Shown in pieces: positions 1 to 14,479 of a stretch of 64,000 nt of DNA. Positions within the stretch are counted from its first letter, which is position 1; every line of letters begins with the position of its first letter. Source of the stretch: Cliona cf. orientalis. Taxonomy: Eukaryota > Porifera > Demospongiae > Clionaida > Clionaidae. The stretch covers positions 744,001 through 808,000 of the forward strand of contig OZ005703.1 of the NCBI GenBank assembly GCA_963930775.1. The letters are read 5' to 3'. Position numbers and translations under genes: made by a program. The notes beneath the pieces are model-generated. The model saw only the letters and a list, made by a program, of their open reading frames with translations. It did no database searches and was not told where the DNA came from.

Positions 1-431
1 TGCTGTAATTTTATCAACTTGGGTTACCAAAAATTGCTAACATCGTTAATGGAAATTATGTGGGAAAATTTTATTAGCTCGTCGGAAATTTCTCTGAGTA
101 TGCACAACAAAGTAATAATATTACATAATATTTGTGGTCATTAGGAAATAGCATTAGTCGTAATATTATTATGTTTAATTTTCTAGCTTATGAAAGCCTA
201 AAATTAAAATCAAGCGTATAATATATTATATCTTTTTAAAATTATGGAGGGTTGATTAATTTTAATTACCAAGTATTCTGCATGTAGGTTAGCACTGGTC
301 TCTGAATTTGATTTTTATCATCACATACATACATACATACCCTCACACCCACACACCCACACATACTCACACCTGCACACACACCCTCACACCTGCACAC
401 CCTCACACCCTCACACCCTCACCCCTCACAG

Positions 432-3400
432 TGAAGAGCTTCGGTTGGAGTCTGAGCAGCTGATGCGAGAGCTGAGAGAGGCTCGGAGACAAAAGGACGA
501 GGATGAAAGAGACACTGCAAAGAAAGAAGCCGGTGAGCAAAAAAAAAAATGTCGGAAACTCGAGAGCTGGCTAGGCTGCCAGTGTCTGTCTGACTGTGTG
601 AAACCGCTTGTGAATTTTTCGCGATAGTGATAAAAAATATTATGTGTGGAATTTCAGGCCTTTAGAGGTAAAGGATTGGCTAAAAGAGTGTTACCAACTA
701 CTTGAGTCATGCAAATACATAGATTGCTTGACAATTTTTGCATTCGACTAATCGAGAGAATTACTTTTCTAATGAAAATTATGGTATGATGGCGATAAAA
801 ACATGCCAGCTCAGCTTTAGTTAGCTACGTATGTTATTAGCCTCGTTTTGTGAATGTCCCATGTCACCACAAGGCACTGCGCTGTGTACACAAGGCCAGA
901 CAGTGATACTCCTTGCCACTGAGAACTGTAGTGTGGGAGTGACTGCCAAAGCAGCTAGTACTATATATACCATACTATACCATACCTTTCTACATACGCA
1001 TGTATACATGTGTGTGTCTCTCTATCTGCTATTCTTTATAATACAGTGCATAGTATAGTATAGGGCATGGCATAACGGATCATCCCCGTACGTCAGTGTA
1101 CACAGTTTGTATAGCATAAAGTAGTCAGTGAGTACGACTGTTAACATAATCCACCACAGAGGGGACCACCATAGTAGCTCAGTGCATTCCTGAGGCGATC
1201 AATATACCATGAGGGAGATACGTAGATATATACATGTATGTATGTACGTATGTATGTAAGTATGATAGGCATAGCATGGGCATTAGTGGTAGGAGGTAAA
1301 GCAGCTGTTTCTTATAAAGGGTTAAGGGTCTAACAAGCATTCTTATGGAAATGGACGGATGCATATTATTATTATCGTGTGTGTGTGTGTGTGTGTGTGT
1401 GCAGCAGATGGGCACCTTGGCCGGAGCTGACAAAAGGTCAAAGGGTGACATAACCCAAAAAGGAGGGAAATAGGCAGCTGCTGATAGGAGGATGTGCTTG
1501 CTTGGTCTATAGGTTGCACCATAGTATCGCACAGCATAGTGTGGCATGCTTGCGAGACAAAGTGTAGTTACGGCCATAGAATAAGTTCCATAGCTAAACT
1601 GTTGGCACATGATCTATGGCATAGCACAGCAGATCTGCAGAAGTGGGTGTTACTACAATGTCACACTAATGACAAAGCTGGCATAGTAGTAATGGATGAG
1701 TGATGATATCATTCATTAATGGAAGGTTCCCTCTCTGTGTCTCTGCCTTTCTGTCTCTCACCTCTCACTCCAGCTAGGTGGAAAGTTTAATTTATTACCA
1801 GATTTTTCTCATACATGCTAGAACCCACCAGACACATAGTCTTGTGTAAGGATAGCAAAGGTCATTGCAGATATCCTTCAGCATCATTATTACTGCTAGG
1901 TTATGTAGATAGCTAATGAATAGATTGACCACAGAATGTTCGCTTGCAATTCTGAAGTGGTTAGTGATTGCATGAGGCATTCCTGTGGGCACCAGCCACC
2001 CACCTCAAGTGAACGGGAGAGAGAGAGAGAGAGAGAAAGAGAATTTTCACTAAAATTCAACTATCAAGAGAGAGAGAGAGCCACTCCACTCTAGTGATTT
2101 GGCGGGTGGGGGAGCTTCCCCCCAAGCTCCAATCTGGAGGAATTAGAAATTCTCCTATGCTCCCAGGAATTTTGGTGTGCTCCATACACCCACTCATTTA
2201 TTCATCGTGTTGCCCCCCCCCCCCCCCCCCCCCCCCAGCTTTTTGTCGCTGGATGGATCGGTGCACTCTATCATAATATCGTGCAAGTGAGTACTGATTA
2301 GCAATAGTTCTCTCTCTGCCACACCCAGAGTCATTACACTCACTTACTTATGTGTGTATCTTGTATCAATTTTTGATAACATTGGTATGTTGCAAGATTT
2401 GAAGCAAAATGTCTAAATATGGCATGGTTTGGCGGCCGTGGGGCAAGGAGGGGATTGCAGTAATTTATCATGTATGCAAATTTTCAAAATTACATTAACT
2501 AATCAGCAGCTACAAATCTCACCTAATTTGCATAAAAATGTCAATCACCATTTCTGCGACAAACAGTCTACTCATTACCACAATAATTATTGTTTATGAA
2601 AAATTCTGAGATTTAGTGTATCTATCGATCTATCGTGCTAGGTCTGTTTTCCCATTCCAGTGAGCATTTACATGTATGTGGTTGACTTGAAAATTTAGGT
2701 TAGTAGGAATTGTTTAGAAGTAGGAATTGGGGTGTCAGTTTATAACGACTAGACTAGACTGCAGTTTCCTCCGGCAACGGGAGTCAGACTGCTGTGGATG
2801 AGGTGTCTGTATCATTATACTCTTTCCATTCCAGTGAGCATTTCTGTGGTTAAGTTGAAACAAGGGAAGTAGGAATTGTTGAGAAGTGTAGGAATTAAGA
2901 TCCAGACGGTGGGGGCGAGCGGCACTTAGTGGTCTGACTTTTTCCTTGTTCTTGGAAATAGGGGATCACCTATGCCACTGACTCGACAGTGAATCGAAGT
3001 CATATTGGCAGTCATGCATGTGTACATGTATGTATTCATTGTACAACTCACTTAAGTCACGTACTGTGTACAATCTTGATGAGAGAGAGAGAGAATGAAA
3101 GAGGCGGATGCGTACCGGTAGCTAGCTCAACTATGGGATGGAAGTACAATAATAATATAATAGTATATTTCGTGGGCTACTAGTTGTAGTTCTTTCCTAC
3201 TGTTATATTATAATACGAATCAGCAGCTATTGATGGCATTGCAAGCAGGCCAATGGGTATGGGCTCCCCTCATCCTTCTCCTATTAGGGGAAGACTGCTT
3301 AGATTGCAAATAGAACCCTCTTCACAACCAAAACATTAGTTTCCTGACATGAAACTGTTGAATAACCATGAACAATGGGCATCTAATTTTATTTCTTCCC

Positions 3401-6400
3401 CTAAAATTAACCCAGAATTTCTTTTTATCAAATTAATCACAGGTTATAGAGTAATATTATCATGCGCCCCCTTTAGTCACTGGTTCTATCAAGATTTTTG
3501 TAATAATTATGAAAAATTTTCCTTGATTTTTTTTGTCATTGACAGAGCTGCCCGACGTGATAAGAGAGATGAGAAAAGAGCAGGCGCTCTACAAGAGCAA
3601 AAAGAACACAACCAAGGGAGGACAGAGAGAGAACCAGGTACGTGTAAGTACGATGCTAATCTACCCTGCTAGATTGATTAGCATGGTACGAGTTGAAAAT
3701 TTCTCTCAAACTCGCAAGTGTTCATTTTGCTAACCCATAATATTATGGTTTCAAATTTTTCGTTTGTAGTTCGTAACCGTGCGGGGAAATAGTATCTGGT
3801 TGATGTTGGAAAACAAATATTATGTTCTCCTGTCCTAGCTACGTGTACATGTAACTGAAGATAGTAGCCGAGATGACCCCAGCATTGACTGATAGCCTTG
3901 TAGTGAGTAGCCAAATCTCCCCCCCCCCCTCTCCTCCTTCTCCCTCTTGTGTGGTGCTGTTAGTCACTCCGTGTGTATGCATCTGTGCTACTAATTAAAT
4001 GAAATTTTAGACCAGCTTGGGACTTGTTTACACGAAATCAGCGAATTGGGACTTAATAAAACCAAAAAGTTTCACTAAGTACTCATTAACTTTATCAATC
4101 TTCAAGTTTCCGTGTCTTATAGTAAAACTTCAAAATTCCAGCATCATAATATTATACCAATACATGTATCTGTGCACTTCTTCATATAGGTAATAGTGAG
4201 GTTGTATGTTGAATTTGGGTAAAATAGCACTCTGAAATAGGTATTTGGTTCAAAAATTGTACGAGTGATAGCGAGTACAATTTGATGAACCAAATGCCTA
4301 TTTCAGGTGCTATTTATCCAAATTCAACATACAACCTCACTATCACAGGCTAATAGTATACATACACAAAGTCAGATAGGTATTTCAACTCAGAAGGGTA
4401 TTTCAAACTCAGGTGCCTATTTCACTTGTAATACTTGTAATTGGTATACAAGATTTATACACATCAAAGTACAAGTATACTATTAATAATATTATGGGCT
4501 CGTCCCCAATCGTCCCAATAATATTCGCTTAAGAAATCCTGGGGATAGGGCCTTGGGAATGACGCTATCTTGTGCTATATAGTACTAATATTATTTTTGT
4601 CTTCTTCTGTGAATGATTATTTGCAGACACTTGAGATGCTGAAAAAGTTCAAGTCTAAACTGTTTTCAGCTCGTGGGGCATTTGAAGGAGAAGGAGCTGG
4701 CGATGATGGTGGTGATGGTGATGAAGAGAAAGCTCCTCCCACCACTGCTGCCGCTGAGGATGAAGTGGGCGTGGCAGAGTCACATGACCTGCAAGGGGTC
4801 GCCAGCGTAGATGCCCTGAAATGGTACACAGATCACATGCGAACATTTACATTAGTGATGATTTAATTTTGCAGCTGTGCCCCTAGGGAATTTCCTAATT
4901 TTATTAGATCCGTTAATGAAAATTTGCAGACGCCCCTAGGGAATCCTAATTTTTTAATGTAATAATAATGAGTAATAAACACAGGAAGCATCCTCGGTTC
5001 TTCATGCACGATTCAGTCGTGGCTATAGGACCATTTTCGGGGGGAATCTTCTTATTTGGGTGATTGTCCCCTTGTTGTGTGCGTGCGTGCATGCGTGCTA
5101 TTTCATAACGTTTAATCATGAGCTAGTGCTAGTGCGTGTGTGTGTGTGTGTGTGTCTGCATGTACTCTGTGCATATGTGTGTCTGTGTATGAATCACCCG
5201 ATCTCCGTTATTACTCTATGTTTGGTAGTGTGGGAGGAGGAAGACAGTAATTAGTCAATCCTTAGCAGTCCTCTGAACTGAAAGGAGATACTCTGTCAGT
5301 GTGTGTGTGTGTGTGTGTGTGTGTATCTCCGGAAGCAGGCTCAAGTTGCCAGGTGGTGGTTAGTTGTTGACAATAATTCAGTCGTACTGAGGGATCAGCT
5401 AGCTTGCCTCGTGCCCAGTCCTATTCCCTATTCCCAGATTTTCTCAATCCCAGTCCTATTCCTCATTCCCAGGTTCTATCGATCATGCCTATATAGCTCA
5501 ATGTTGTTATGTACACATCCCACTTTTTAGCGTGCATTATGCAACATTGAAAATCGATTAAGTTAGAACTTGAAAAGCAATGATAAATCTCGCATTAAGC
5601 ATATTTGACAAGGAGACTTTTTATAGCAAAACTAGTAGATTGACCTCTGATCTTCATCACATCTGTTGTGTGCATGTCACATACTTGTACATGTTATGTG
5701 TATTTATTGCGAATTGAAAGTTGTTGGTGATAGTTCAACTGCTGTAAAACATGTAATTCCTGGGAGTATTTCTATCAGCAAGACCAGGCCTGTTTTTAGA
5801 CACGTGGGGTGCTGGTGATGTTTGGACACATGTATTGGACAAGTCTCCGATGTAGTGATAGACTGAATGCTGGAAGAAGGAAATAAAAGATGGCTTGTTT
5901 GACAACTATTGAACATATGTACATATACATAATATACCTTGTTCAGAAGTAGTACTGGCACGAATAGAGAAAACAATAATATTATTTTCTTGGGTTGGTT
6001 TGGGTGAAGGGGGGGGGGGACTTTGTGGTGGAAGATTTGGTTGATATACATACTGTTGTGTTTTGAAGTTAAGAAACTTTCTAAAATAATTGTTTGTTGA
6101 CTTTTATGTGTTTAAAAGGGTGGGAAGTGGGCTGGGATCTTCTCTGCTCGCACGGTAGTATAGTGGCGGCAGTAGCCTCATTGACGTTCCCAGACCATAT
6201 CCAGTACTATTCCCTATATTTTTTTTATTTTCATTGTTGCAAGCTGAAAAGCATAGTATGTACAGTTGAAAAGATTGGGTAGCCCGGGGACGAGGCTAAG
6301 TTAGTAAATAGGAGAAAAGTGTATAGTTGAAACTTACTCATCTGACCGCCCACCTGAAGTTGATTTTTGTGAGCATGAACAATCCACGGTAATGTTTAAT

Positions 6401-7262
6401 GTTTAGCTTTCATTGCTTCGTTGAGTATAACCCAACATTCGAGTCAGTTACCCACTCGAGGCTCAACAAGCCGTGAAATGGTTTAAACATCACATCAAGA
6501 TTTATAAACTCAACTGTCAGTAATAGCATAACTACCAATATGGTATTTGAGTATCGTATACAAGGTCTACAGTTATGTAATTCACATATAGTGATTTTTT
6601 TTACTTTTATTTTATTGGTTGGAATGTCGGGAGCTTGGGAACAATGCTACCTAATAATTACTTAACCTACTTAGCTAATAGCTACTGGTTATTTAAACAC
6701 GTTTCCCTTGCCCTCCCATCCACCCTTTTGCCAACTTGTAAGCAATAGGTTGCTACAGTGATGTAATTTATCTCTGTCCAAATTTAGTTAGTTTGGTAAA
6801 AAAAAAAAAATTGTTGTCACCCCACCACACAAGTGGCTGTCCTAGGGGCCAAATATTTCTTGGATGCGTCGATTAGGAGGTATATTGCTTAAAAATTGCA
6901 ATAGAAAAATAAGATAATTGCGCTCTGTGTGCAATAATTGCTCAGATGTATGATAATGACGTGTACAATAAGATTTGGTGCCTAGTGATTGACGAGCCGG
7001 TGGGGTATTCTCGAATAATTATCGCATCATTAGATTGCAATCAAAGAAACACTTACACACATGCAAAGACTGGACTTGAAAGGATTGTGCACCGCGCGTG
7101 CCCTTTATATGAATAATTGTCTGTAAAAGGTTTTTGTGATTGTGTATGTGCGCATTAGCTCTAGGTCTATGGGATGGTCTGAGTAGAAGAAAGTGATCTA
7201 TGTGTGTGTGTCTCTCTTTTATCTCTCTCTCTCTCTCTCTCTTTCTCTCTTTCTCTCTCTCT

Positions 7263-7315
<53 letters not shown>

Positions 7316-8959
7316 CCTCCCTTAGTCCCCACTAATTTAATTTCTACTTTACTTTCAGTAATTTGTACTAAAAATTCCTCTGACCATGAGTAATCATGAC
7401 ATACAAACATTTTTTTGCCTTTTAAACAAACACAGTACATGGCATTTATGCCCTTCTGCCTAGCAACGCAGGAATGCCCCCCACATTTAGAGATCTAAAG
7501 CCGTTTCGTTATAGATTCATAATGGCATCTCCTACTTTGTACAATTTGGCAGCTTTTCGTGTCAGCTTGTTCTAGCACAAAGAGTAGGTAATAGAGGAGC
7601 TGACCTGGTGGGTGGTAGATGGATAGATTCAATTTGACACCAAATATGAGGGAGGGTGTCACCAAACGACCGAGTCACACCGGCTACTGCTAATGCGCCT
7701 CATTGTTGGCTGCTTGTATTAGTTTTGCAGTGGATGGATCCAGATGCTCCTGTAATAATGTTATGGTAATCACCTAGTAGCGTCTATGAGGTACAGTAAA
7801 GCAGCGCCATGATTACTTTATTAACATGTCAATGTAATAATATTATAATGTTTAGTGTTTTGTGTGTAATATTGAAACACTGGGGACGAGAGACTCTTGT
7901 AGACTGGATCTAATTAGGTGAAAAAAATTAATAACTCTCCAACGATAGCACAGGCACTAGTCAGGGAGCTAGGAATGTGCTTCAACTAAGGAGCTGAAAC
8001 TCAGATTTCGTACGCTTGGAGGAATAACCCAGGGGATAAAAGTAAAAGCTAGGCTGTTCTTAAAACACTACACCGCGTATGTGAAGTCAATTTTTTGAGT
8101 AGTTTCATTTTCCCAAGTAGCTCTGTTTGTGGATCACCAAGCTGCAAGGTGGTAGTGGTAGCTGTTTGGTCCGTTGTGGCTATATACCCGACTGAGGTTG
8201 ACATTTGTTCTACAAATTAAAAGTACACCGAATCATGTACAAACATGCGTCATCCTTCATTCTTCAGCGTTACCTGTGCACGCATTTTAGCACCGAAGAC
8301 CGTCTGTCCGTCCGTCCATGCAAGCAGACCAGTTCAGCCTTATATAGAACTGACTGTCTTGTTGTAGTGGTCACAGTGCTATGTGATGAAGCATGCAATA
8401 ACGAGCTGGGAGTGCTTTCAGATCAGCACTGGCCGATGGAAGGGGGGTGGGGGGGGGGGGCATGTACTACTGAATCGAAGGGAAAAGTTTATTTTTTTTG
8501 CATGGGAATATTATTTTCATGCCAGGATTATGGAGTGAACATTAGTCTAAACATTTGCAGAATAAACTCACTGGATAGCCTCTAGTGCCAAATTTATGAG
8601 ATTTCTGCTATGATATACGTACAGTATGGTGTAGAATATTATAGTAAATTCCTAGTGTTATTCATGTAAAGTTTGGAATCATACATTTTGAAAGCACAAT
8701 ATATACTTACTAATAAAAAAAAACAATTATTAAAGTATACGGTCTATTATGCACCTGCTACAGGTTGAAGCATCGCCTGACGTTCGAGAGCGACGAAAAA
8801 CTGGTGCTAGCCAAGGACGCCAACATCCAAAACGAGGACACGTTTGACATCTACGATCCAAGGAACCCCCTCAACAAGAGGAGACGGGGGGAGGAGGGCG
8901 CAAAGGTCGAGAGACAGAGACACCAGCAGCAGAGCAAGCGAGGAAAACCAAGAACATGA
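432..8959 (+). CDS. CWC27: CWC27 spliceosome-associated cyclophilin, C-terminal four exons (5' partial)
   Basis: Exons 432-532, 3546-3637, 4627-4823 and 8764-8959 (stop TGA 8957-8959). They join in frame (phases 1, 0, 2) with GT-AG borders. The encoded C-terminus runs from an acidic/basic coiled coil (ESEQLMRELREARRQ) through LPDVIREMRKEQALYKSKK and TLEMLKKFKSKL to DTFDIYDPRNPLNKRRR. That last block matches the conserved tail of CWC27 (SDCCAG10), where the human protein has a near-identical DxFxIYDPRNPxNKRRR end. CWC27 is an inactive-type peptidyl-prolyl isomerase of the activated spliceosome. The cyclophilin domain itself lies upstream of the window. Exon 3 carries a low-complexity acidic stretch with Gly-Asp repeats. 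Introns here (3.0, 1.0 and 3.9 kb) are much longer than those of the genes further right. The splits at the W codon (4822-4823 plus 8764) and the E codon (532 plus 3546-3547) support the model. Confidence 0.85.
533..3545 (+). other. CWC27 intron
   Basis: Intron between the first two visible CWC27 exons. It contains a TG/CA microsatellite around 1378-1401, short GA runs near 2019-2042, and a homopolymer C run of more than 20 bases at about 2213-2236. The motif ttccattccagtgagcattt occurs twice, near 2650 and 2823, suggesting an internal duplication. No coding exon or RNA gene was recognised. Confidence 0.6.
4192..4344. repeat. Imperfect palindrome with ~70-bp arms (hairpin element)
   Basis: The left arm (about 4192-4262) and right arm (about 4275-4344) are reverse complements with a few mismatches, separated by a loop of about 12 bases. 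Both ends read as the same block when folded: atagtgaggttgtatgttga on the left, its complement on the right. It sits in a CWC27 intron. The following 80 bp repeat fragments of the arm (gcctatttca-like words near 4375-4430). It is probably a small non-autonomous inverted-repeat element; no target-site duplication could be defined. Confidence 0.75.
4824..8763 (+). other. Last CWC27 intron (3.9 kb)
   Basis: A long AT-rich intron. It contains TG microsatellites (5132-5156, 5298-5324), a (TC)n tract (7222-7311), a poly-G run near 6010 and another near 8443-8460. It also holds a stretch near 6284-6297 with a ggggacgaggcta word that recurs elsewhere in the window (see 27300). No exon consistent with the CWC27 frame and no other gene was found. 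Confidence 0.5.
7222..7311. repeat. (TC)n microsatellite
   Basis: About 90 bp of nearly uninterrupted CT dinucleotides with a few TTT interruptions in the CWC27 last intron. The open frames through it, reading as Ser-Leu or Arg-Glu repeats, are artefacts of the repeat. Confidence 0.95.
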
Positions 8960-9375
8960 ATTATTTCATCCATTTTCACTATAATTATTCACGTCTTTCT
9001 TTCTTCTGTGCTTATTGTAATTGATCAGTATGCAACTACATAATTATTAATTATAATAATTATTATTGTGGTTTTGTTCCATGCGAATTTGGTTATACGA
9101 GCCCCACCCCTACGCGCGCGCTATGAAAGGCACCGACTTGTTTCCGGATCGAGCCGTAGTATAATACCTTAGTATCCTCAACACTCTCCAGTACAGTGAT
9201 CTTCAATAGATCGATACGACCTACTTGGAACTGCATTGAAGCGGTGCTTAGCTGGTGTGATTGCTCAACGAGCCGTAGCTACGCCGCTGTGGATTTGTCA
9301 ACACGTACTTCGAGCTAACAATCTTATCGCGCTACTGGACCGTGACCGCACGAGCAGCTGTTTAACATCTCGATC

Positions 9376-12300
9376 ATGGCGCGATGGTGGAACTTGGAGA
9401 GACTGCTTCTACTCTCTGTATTGATCTGCGCACTAACTAGATATGCCTCAGGTAAGCGAGAGGTTGTACTATAGGTACTGCTATTTATGGGCTTATCAAT
9501 AGTACGTGCATGGTCTATGGGGCCTGGGGGCTGAGAAGTATTTGCGCGCCATTTGTGCTGCAAGTTTACAAGGCGTATAATACTGTTTGCGGAATATCAG
9601 AGTACTGCCTCGGGCAAAAATAATGGGCTATTGTATGTCTGTTTGTTGTAGCGGTATGTGCAGCCTAGCGTGCAAAAACAATGGTGAGTGGTGAGTCTGG
9701 CCACGCACGCATCAGTGGATATTCTCTACTCAAGTGGTGGAGACGGTTTGCTGCTGGACAATTAGAAAGCCATAAAAGCGCCCTCCACTACTTTTGGAAT
9801 TGTATTGCACTACAGAACATCACCCTAGGCCCTTTAGTTACCCTAACACACAGCGTGTGAAACAGAGAATTAGAGGGAAATTAGTAGCTTGGCAGCCTGC
9901 AAGTGCTCCTCCTAAGGAGGGATAAACTTGCCGATATAAACATTTAGCGTCAATTTATCACCCTTGGCAAAAGCACAGCCTAGTTAGTATATAATTTATT
10001 AAAAGACCAACAGTCAGTTGTCTTAACTAGCTATTAATGTATACCATTTTTGTCTGGATCGGCTGAAATTTTTCTCACTCTCGCCATAAATATCATGGGT
10101 GGGCCACAATGTTATTACTACTTGCGAGATTCTAGAACAGATTTGTCCCGCTGATTCAATTTGACCTTTTCCGTCCCCTGAGATGAGCATCGTGTCTCTT
10201 CACATATCCTTCTATAGTTCCTACGCTTGAAATTCCCATGACATCATCGTAATTATTATACTCGTATTATTATACCGCATACTCTCAATAATAATGTGAC
10301 ATTACATAGGGAGTGTCATGCACCTACCAGCCAATCAAATTTAAAGCAGTATTGACGTCCCTTGCACCAATTAGTAGGTTCAGGCGATGCCACTCCTAAA
10401 CTTGCATGCATCGAGTGCCAACCGAGCTTGAGCCAAGCCTGGTCACCAACTCACTCATGCAATCCTTCGCTGACACAATCAGAACATGAGTGCAAGATCT
10501 TGTAGCACTTTGTAATAAGATTTCACATTCCAAACATTTGTGACAAGAGTAGAACATGGCACTGAGTGATTCACTCTCTTAGTTTTTAATATAATAATAT
10601 TGTTATAGCTAGCTATCATGGTGTTGCAAAATGCCTACTGCGCCCCACCCCTCGTGGCTAATAATCCTATAGATATGTGGTGATCTGCATTGGTGTGACT
10701 ATCTCCCTGGGTGCATGCATGCAAGGTTGTTTACAAAATTTAATATCTCCATGGCGCAGAGTTGACGATGACTTGAGAATTTTGAGTGCTAGGTTCTTAA
10801 CAGTATGTAATGTGTCTGCCATTAGCCATGGTCCTGCCCATGTCTCACACAGGTTGTGATGAAGAAGGTGCATGTCTTGAAATGCATATACCCACTTGTT
10901 TAGGCTATGAGTGTAACTATTATAATTATTGCATACCGCTTAAGATACAAGACTATTATAACTGTTTGTACAAGCTAGTGAAGTCCTTTAGTCAGGATCT
11001 GATAGATGGTTTGGTCTTACACTTGACAGATTTCTGGTTTTTAAGTGCTGAGGTGGGCAGCAGCTTGCAAATGTATAGTCTGCACTCGGTCATATAATTC
11101 CTTGGATACCTTACTTAACTTTTTAGATCGTTTACTCCCGTCCAGCCAGCAAGGCGACGTGATGTGGTCATATTACTACAGAGCATTATTTATTGCGCCT
11201 TTTTTTTGTTTTCGTTGTTTTGTGTGTTAGTACCTATCACCGCTTACAATGCTATGCTCGTTGTCACTCCTCTGAGAGGGTCCCTCACTCAAAGGGTGTT
11301 AATCAGACTGCCCCTGTGCTACTAAACAATAATAAACACTTATGAATGACTAGTCTTGAGCAACTTTTATTGGGTGGGTGCTCGATCCTCGTGGTGATGC
11401 TAATACCAACAGGTTAGGTGCTAACAAGGTCACAGTTAGAAGTGGCTGATGCACGAAACACGAAGTGGGTGGAATATTATACAGGAATGGGGATAGATCG
11501 AGATCAATCTGATCAGCTTGTTTTATAGGACGACGCTCTGTAAAGTCTAGCTATTCCATCTGACCATAATCAGCTGTTGAGCATCCACCACAACATTTCA
11601 CCACCTCCCTTCTGATGGTGTCCAATCTATTCAGAGCTTTATACTCCATTTAGCAGCTACGTGCATGGGGGCTCTCCTAGCTGGCGAAAGCTGTTTTTAC
11701 CACATTTGCTCACAGGGGGAAAGATGCATCGTCTCAAGGAAGTAATACTGAGGTGTCTGTGGTGTACTGGAGGTTTTCAGTAGCAAGTCTCTGGTGCAAA
11801 CACAGCCCATGGACAACCACACTGGGCCAGGTCCAGTTTGTCAATTGGGTGATTCGACTGAGTCTGCGCTTATTTAATAATATTATTTATTGGCTAGCTT
11901 TTTATGGGCCTTTGTGTTTAGAGAATATAGTGCTAGAGCTTACTCACACACTCCATAATATCATAGCCTTCAAGTGAAGTCTCCAGCAATGTTGGTAAAA
12001 CACACACATACAATGTTATGCATGTAGAAACGGAAAAAAAAACTACAACTACCTGGTAGGACTGTTCCAATCTGTACTACTGGTAGTATTGATAATTAAA
12101 TCTTGCTTCACGGTCTAAACAAGTCAAGTAGTGCAGCTGGCATCGATTGAAGCATGTATAGCTACTGTACTTCATGCACCGTTAGCAAATACAATCATGT
12201 TGTTTCTCACGGACCCCAGTGACCTACCATAGTCACCCCCTTACAGTGTTTGCACTATTTTAAGTGCCGCGATAACAAATTACAATGTACATACTGCTGA

Positions 12301-14332
12301 CAAGGTGAGTACATAGAGTCTGGCATGCAATAACACAACTATTGGTTATAATAACGATTATACAGGGAGCCTTGTTGTGCTTATATAGCTAGCCTGTGGG
12401 CACGTTATGCTTTTGATGTGAAAACCTATAGGTACTTACTCTTACACTCTATCAAGTGAAGCTGTCAATGTAGCTATATTATGTGATCAAAGCTGAGTAT
12501 GGTATTTGCTTCCATTGACCAGCATGGGTGGCCGCTTGTACGGCACATTGTAGGTAAGCTATGGGACAGCCAACTCGCATCCTATATTATATCTGGCCAT
12601 GCGCTATGATCTCAAATCAGGACAATTTTAGTGATATGCATAATGTATACTATAATATTATCTGAACTATGTATGCTAATGTGCTGGGCTGCTCTTGGCT
12701 ATTATAGTATTGTGTGTCGCTAGGCAGAGAAAGTGAGAAAACCGTCAACTTCAATCGATTGAGTTGCTTTGGATAGGCCTCCCTAGTAGACATTCATTTT
12801 GATGCACGGCACGCACATACTAACACAGAGCCCATATATAGATCTATCACTACCGTGGTACTGCTGAACTACAGTATGGTACGGTACATTAAAGGATTTC
12901 TCCCTTTTGGTAAACAAAAATTACATAACAAAAGGTACAGTATATGCGGTCATTTTCGTGTATCTGTGAAATCTCACTATTTCATTATCATACGTGTTTT
13001 CCCACACGCTCCCTCCCTTTCCCTTCCAAAAAATGTCACTAACAATATTATCAGTCTCGGCGTTTATCAGTGGTACATGTCATTTCATACCTACATTCTA
13101 AGACTAGCTTGCCAAGCCCCATGTACAGTAATAATATAATTTTATTGCTCTTAAAATATGGTAGAACTGACCCTGCATGACTAGTTGTCTAGTAATGTAT
13201 GTAGCTTGCATTTACTTGCCTGTTTGAAGCCTAGCCACCTCAGAGATTGAGCCAATTTGAGAAATTTGTTCCTCGCTGCATACACCTGTGATGCCTTGGG
13301 GCACCATATATAGCAGGAAAGCTAAATATTTTATTATTGTCGGTGCAAAGTAGTATCATACCCAGTATACGGTTACTACAGTTCAATATCTTGTCGTGTT
13401 TCAGCATATTTCTCATAGTTACTCATGGAACTAAATCCGTTATAGACTTCCTGATGTCCGACTAGTTTCAAATTTAATTTTTATTGTGCAAGTTTGTGCA
13501 GAGACAGACAATACACAGCTGCTATAGCTACGTAGTTCGGGCATGCATTGAGCATGAGCCAGCTCAACAGATGGTGTTGTTTTGTAAGAAAGGGCTAGTC
13601 TAAGAGAAAGATATTGTTTTCAGGATAAAGTTTCAAACATCTTATCTTCAATATTCCCCAAGTCCCTTCACATCCCTTTATTCATGATCACCCACCAAAA
13701 CCTCAAAACCTCTCCTCTTTTGCTGTTGTTTTCTCTCAAAACGTTGAAAGAATAATTGTAAACTTTTGCTACATCCAATAACCACAACCCCAGCTATATA
13801 GTGCCTTACATACATGTACAATAGCTTAATGCCGTATTCATGCACAGTACAGACTGGCCACCAGCTGCCCTTTGGCTATGGTAGCTGCCAGTGGAAAAAA
13901 TCTCAGACAGCGGATCGTTTTACACTCACCCCCCCCCCCCTCCTGTACCGATCAATGCATGTATATGATTTGTATGCACAGTAAAGCCATTCATGGGGCA
14001 TTCTTACGGTATTGGATGACATGCCAGTTCAGTATCGATGGGGGACAGAATATTATACTGAATTTAGCTGCGGCACATCAGAAGCCAGCTCTATATAGGT
14101 AGATCATCTTGTGTGGTAAGCGTGGATTAGAGCAAAGGGATCAGATTAATAGATTGCTGCATCTGGCCAAATTAACTACATGATTTAGCTTAGTTGATTG
14201 TGCTCCACACAGACTGTACACAGCGCTACTAGTTACTAGTTGTCCACAATTCTGTTAGCTTAATTTTAAAGTATTTTAAGTGTCTGGTAGTAAGTAAATT
14301 TTGATTCTAACATCATTGTTCTCAGACTGCTT

Positions 14333-14369
<37 letters not shown>

Positions 14370-14387
14370 CCCACCCCACCCCTCTCA

Positions 14388-14479
<92 letters not shown>

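Noticed and set aside
1179-1610. 143-aa minus-strand open frame
   Set aside because: It lies within a CWC27 intron, is antisense, includes a CA microsatellite and shows no domain or splice context.
7193-7440. Long open frames with Ser-Leu or Arg-Glu repeats on both strands
   Set aside because: They are translations of a (TC)n/(GA)n microsatellite. The same applies to 14266-14627, 47735-48157 and 50444-50708.
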